From Oscillospiraceae bacterium (GTDB taxonomy: Bacteria > Bacillota_A > Clostridia > Oscillospirales > WRJC01), in the NCBI GenBank assembly GCA_009785015.1, contig WQXD01000156.1, positions 1-8,602 on the forward strand: 8,602 bases of DNA, in the 5' to 3' direction. Positions 6,315 through 8,602 of this stretch are shown one piece after another; positions within the stretch are counted from its first letter, which is position 1, and every line of letters starts with the position of its first letter. The position numbers and the translations under genes were made by a program. The notes below the pieces were generated by a model. It searched no databases. It was not told the origin of the DNA and saw only the letters and a program-made list of their open reading frames with translations.

Positions 6315-7817
6315 ATGAAAAAAAAGATTTTTATTTCATGCGGAATATTGCTAATTCTCATCGTATTGTTGGTTCCGTTTAAGTATGACACGTTAAGTGA
6401 CGGAGGAACAAGAATTTATTCTGCCCCATTGCTGAAAATCGTGCAATGGGTCGATATGGATATGGTTCGCGATGATTCGCCCAGGAATTATATAACTTCA
6501 ATATATTTTTTCCCGGAAAATCTGAAAGATATCGGCGAATTAAAGAAGGAGCATTTTCGCTTACAAAACATTTCCAAAGAAGCCGAAATTGATTTGTACG
6601 CCGTTCTCGATTTGATGGATAATTTAGTCAGATATATCGATCATCCAATAAATTCAAAAGCGGATATGGAACAAACGGATTTTTTATATTTTTTGTTTTA
6701 TTTGGCACTAAAAGAAAATAAAACGCAATGTGAGATGATTGAATATACAGACACGCAAGGCGGTCCGGATTCATTCGGATACGGGCATGAGAGAAGATCC
6801 GAACAGCATACAGTCGGATTTGATGTTTTGGCGGAATATATGGGCGTATATTTCGGCATAGGCGAAAAGTATTTCGACAAATATAAAAACGGAAATTATG
6901 AATACAAATCGCCCCATGATTTTTATGACGCTGACACCGATACATTTAAATTTCTTACGGTAAATGATTATTTATGGGGCACCGGAAATTATTTCATATC
7001 GAGGATGGATACGAAAATATACATAACAAGAAATGAAATTGCGGTAAAAACCATGTATATGTACGACCCTTATTGCGAAGATATAAGAAACAGCGCGGAT
7101 TATAAATTTAATATTTACAAAATAAACGGAGAAACATATTTGAGGTTGGTTTCGGTCGGCATATATGCCGACGAACGCAACAAAAATGCAGAAGTTGTAC
7201 TGTCCATCGACGGAAACGATTATATTGCGCCGTGGATTGTCTTGGATAGGAACGGAAAACCCGAGTATCATACCCTCCAACCATTCCGCACGGCAGATTT
7301 TCATTCGTGGTCTTTTACGGTTGCGCCGCATAACCAAGGAATTGGGTTTTTGGGTGTGAACGGAAACACTGCGTATTTCATGGTTGCATATATGAGTATT
7401 TATGATGTTTATTTATACGATTTAGCGAAAAAAACAGGATGTTTTATGTCAGGGGCGGAAAATTTTGTAGAATATTACAAAGATGTATTGGAGCTTCTGC
7501 GAAGCGAAAGCGGTGAAATTGCCTATGCTTATTTTGATTGCTATATAGTTTCAATGCCGCCGGACAGCGATTTTGTTTTGATTAGGCGTTCGAAGGATAA
7601 ATGTCGCAGCTTGGCGGGGGAATATTATATGCTCAACCTGAAAACCGGAGAAAAAACATATATCTGCGATAGTTATACGAGGGATTATTTAATTTCATAC
7701 ATGGAAGAATCCTATGTATGGATAAACGAAAATCACCTGATGATCAACGTATTTCTTGAAAATGACAACCCGACTTACGATGTAATTTATGATGGAAAAA
7801 TTTGGAAGATTACGTAA
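6315..7817 (+). CDS. unrecognised membrane-anchored or secreted protein
   Basis: This is a 500-residue protein with one N-terminal hydrophobic segment (about residues 5-21, after MKKK). The only nearby Cys (9) lies inside that segment, so it is not a lipobox. It is followed by YDTLSDGGTRIYSAPLLKIV; a DGGT-x-x-Y-x-A pattern just after the signal anchor is familiar from uncharacterised clostridial envelope proteins (recollection, not searched). The rest is rich in Tyr, Asp and aromatic residues. The last third has strand-turn patterns such as YYMLNLKTGEKTYICDS and a closing YDVIYDGKIWKI that resemble beta-propeller blades; this is a weak inference. It begins 6 bases after the dehydratase stop with no clear ribosome binding site, so reinitiation is likely. 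It is more AT-rich than its neighbours: the 60 bases from 6601 are 32% GC against 50% for the 60 bases from 2701. I cannot assign a function. Confidence 0.82.
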   Translation: MKKKIFISCGILLILIVLLVPFKYDTLSDGGTRIYSAPLLKIVQWVDMDMVRDDSPRNYITSIYFFPENLKDIGELKKEHFRLQNISKEAEIDLYAVLDLMDNLVRYIDHPINSKADMEQTDFLYFLFYLALKENKTQCEMIEYTDTQGGPDSFGYGHERRSEQHTVGFDVLAEYMGVYFGIGEKYFDKYKNGNYEYKSPHDFYDADTDTFKFLTVNDYLWGTGNYFISRMDTKIYITRNEIAVKTMYMYDPYCEDIRNSADYKFNIYKINGETYLRLVSVGIYADERNKNAEVVLSIDGNDYIAPWIVLDRNGKPEYHTLQPFRTADFHSWSFTVAPHNQGIGFLGVNGNTAYFMVAYMSIYDVYLYDLAKKTGCFMSGAENFVEYYKDVLELLRSESGEIAYAYFDCYIVSMPPDSDFVLIRRSKDKCRSLAGEYYMLNLKTGEKTYICDSYTRDYLISYMEESYVWINENHLMINVFLENDNPTYDVIYDGKIWKIT

Positions 7818-7855
7818 GAAAAAATATGTTTGCGCCAAAAAAAATAAAATAACGG

Positions 7856-7884
7856 TTGACGATATTCGAAAATGATGATATAAT
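7856..7884 (+). promoter_or_regulatory. Sigma-A-type promoter for pyrH
   Basis: TTGACG (7856-7861), a 17-base spacer and TATAAT (7879-7884), with an extended -10 TG at 7876-7877. The expected start near 7891 leaves a leader of about 25 bases carrying the GAGGA site. Confidence 0.85.
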
Positions 7885-7903
7885 ATTAAAAAACCGGAAA
7901 GGC

Positions 7904-7908
7904 GAGGA
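7904..7908 (+). promoter_or_regulatory. Ribosome binding site fixing the pyrH TTG start
   Basis: GAGGA is 7 bases before TTG 7916. No ATG or GTG lies upstream in frame at a sensible distance, and the first Met codon downstream (residue 45) would remove the conserved KLSGEAL motif. TTG is therefore the start. Confidence 0.8.
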
Positions 7909-7915
7909 TTATATT

Positions 7916-8602
7916 TTGAGCGAACAGATAAAATACAAAAGAGTTTTATTGAAACTTTCGGGAGAGGCATTGAGCAAGGGCGGAAAAAACATTTTGAATT
8001 ACGATGTGCTCAAAAACATCGGGCAAAAACTGAAAACATGCGTGGAAATGGGCATATCGTTTGGAATAGTGGTGGGAGCGGGAAATATCTGGCGCGGTTC
8101 GTTCGGCAAATCCATGGACAGGGTGAGAGCGGACCATATGGGAATGATCGCCACCGTGATAAATGCCCTGGCACTGCAGGACATACTCGAATCGGAAGGC
8201 GTAGATTCAAGGGTTATGACCGCAATCGAAATGAATCAGGTCGCAGAGCCGTATATCAGAAACAAAGCGCTTTCGCATTTGAAAAAAGGCAGGATCTGCA
8301 TATTCGCCGGGGGCACCGGAAATCCGTATTTTACCACGGACACGGCTTCGGTCCTACGGGCGGCAGAAATAGAAGCCGACGTGGTTTTGCTGGCCAAAAA
8401 TCACGCGGACGGCATATATTCGGCAGACCCCAATGTATTTCCCGACGCGACAAGATTTGACAGATTGGATTACAGGGATATACTGACCAATAAAAATCTG
8501 GGGGCGATGGATACGACGGCGGCTTCCCTGTCGATGGACAACCATATACCGATATGGGTCATCGGGATAGACGACCCGGAAAATATAATAAAAGCGTTGA
8601 AA
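7916..8602 (+). CDS. pyrH: UMP kinase (partial, last residues off the right edge)
   Basis: Uridylate kinase of the amino-acid-kinase fold phosphorylates UMP to UDP with ATP in the cytoplasm, an essential step of pyrimidine nucleotide supply. Visible motifs in order are LLKLSGEAL (11-19), [12 protein letters not shown] (50-61), [19 protein letters not shown] (71-89), EPYIRNKA (111-118), [15 protein letters not shown] (130-144), the nucleotide-binding [13 protein letters not shown] (160-172) and [12 protein letters not shown] near the end. The one-residue-longer AKN loop matches the Bacillus-type enzyme, not the E. coli KATK form. The 229 visible codons compare with about 240 for the family, so only about ten residues are missing. 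The gene has its own promoter and is not preceded by tsf, unlike the common rpsB-tsf-pyrH-frr order; whether frr follows cannot be seen. Confidence 0.97.
   Translation, partial: MSEQIKYKRVLLKLSGEALSKGGKNILNYDVLKNIGQKLKTCVEMGISFGIVVGAGNIWRGSFGKSMDRVRADHMGMIATVINALALQDILESEGVDSRVMTAIEMNQVAEPYIRNKALSHLKKGRICIFAGGTGNPYFTTDTASVLRAAEIEADVVLLAKNHADGIYSADPNVFPDATRFDRLDYRDILTNKNLGAMDTTAASLSMDNHIPIWVIGIDDPENIIKALK

Larger units (their letters stand above)
7818..7915 (+). other. Short intergenic region before pyrH
   Basis: Ninety-eight bases, mostly A/T, hold the pyrH promoter and ribosome binding site. I see no GC-rich hairpin followed by a T run, so transcription from the upstream operon may read into pyrH. 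Confidence 0.6.

Noticed and set aside
7818..7860. Terminator after the 500-residue protein gene
   Set aside because: There is an A-rich run but no GC hairpin before a T run on the coding strand.

Overview
The window looks like chromosomal DNA of a low-to-moderate GC Gram-positive anaerobe, most likely an uncultured member of the Clostridia. Three things support this. The UMP kinase has the Firmicute-type AKN-x-x-DG loop. There is a large 2-hydroxyacyl-CoA dehydratase activator-like protein of the kind common in anaerobic Firmicutes. Genes use TTG starts with AGG-type ribosome binding sites, frequent ATA isoleucine codons and sigma-A-type promoters with 17-bp spacers. This is inference; species level cannot be reached from the sequence.

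Layout. Positions 1-1852 hold a leftward two-gene unit: a lipoprotein solute-binding protein (380-1852), followed with a 4-base ATGA overlap by the N-terminal G domain of a TetM/EF-G-like translational GTPase (1-383, cut by the window edge). The 233-base intergenic region 1853-2085 has back-to-back promoters whose -35 boxes form an inverted repeat. The rightward promoter also leads into a possible 27-codon leader ORF. Positions 2086-6308 hold a rightward pair. The first gene is a 990-residue protein with two BadF/BadG/BcrA/BcrD ATPase domains plus a DUF2229-type region. The second is a 415-residue 2-hydroxyacyl-CoA dehydratase-like protein starting at TTG 5061. Together they equal the single ~1,400-residue fused protein found in many anaerobes. 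A third gene (6315-7817) follows after 6 bases; it encodes an unrecognised membrane-anchored or secreted protein and is clearly more AT-rich. From 7856 onwards a separate promoter drives pyrH (UMP kinase), which runs off the right edge about ten residues before its expected end.

How the genes work together. The 2086-6308 pair probably forms one ATP-dependent iron-sulfur electron-activation complex. Both ATPase domains keep the two cysteines, 39 residues apart, that bind the bridging cluster in HgdC-type activators, so the two domains may act as a covalent pseudo-dimer. Its substrate is unknown. The binding protein and the GTPase are translationally coupled, but no functional link is obvious. 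No mobile element, RNA gene or CRISPR array was seen. No clearly undescribed system was found; the best leads are the split activator/dehydratase, the lipoprotein-GTPase coupling and the divergent promoter region.
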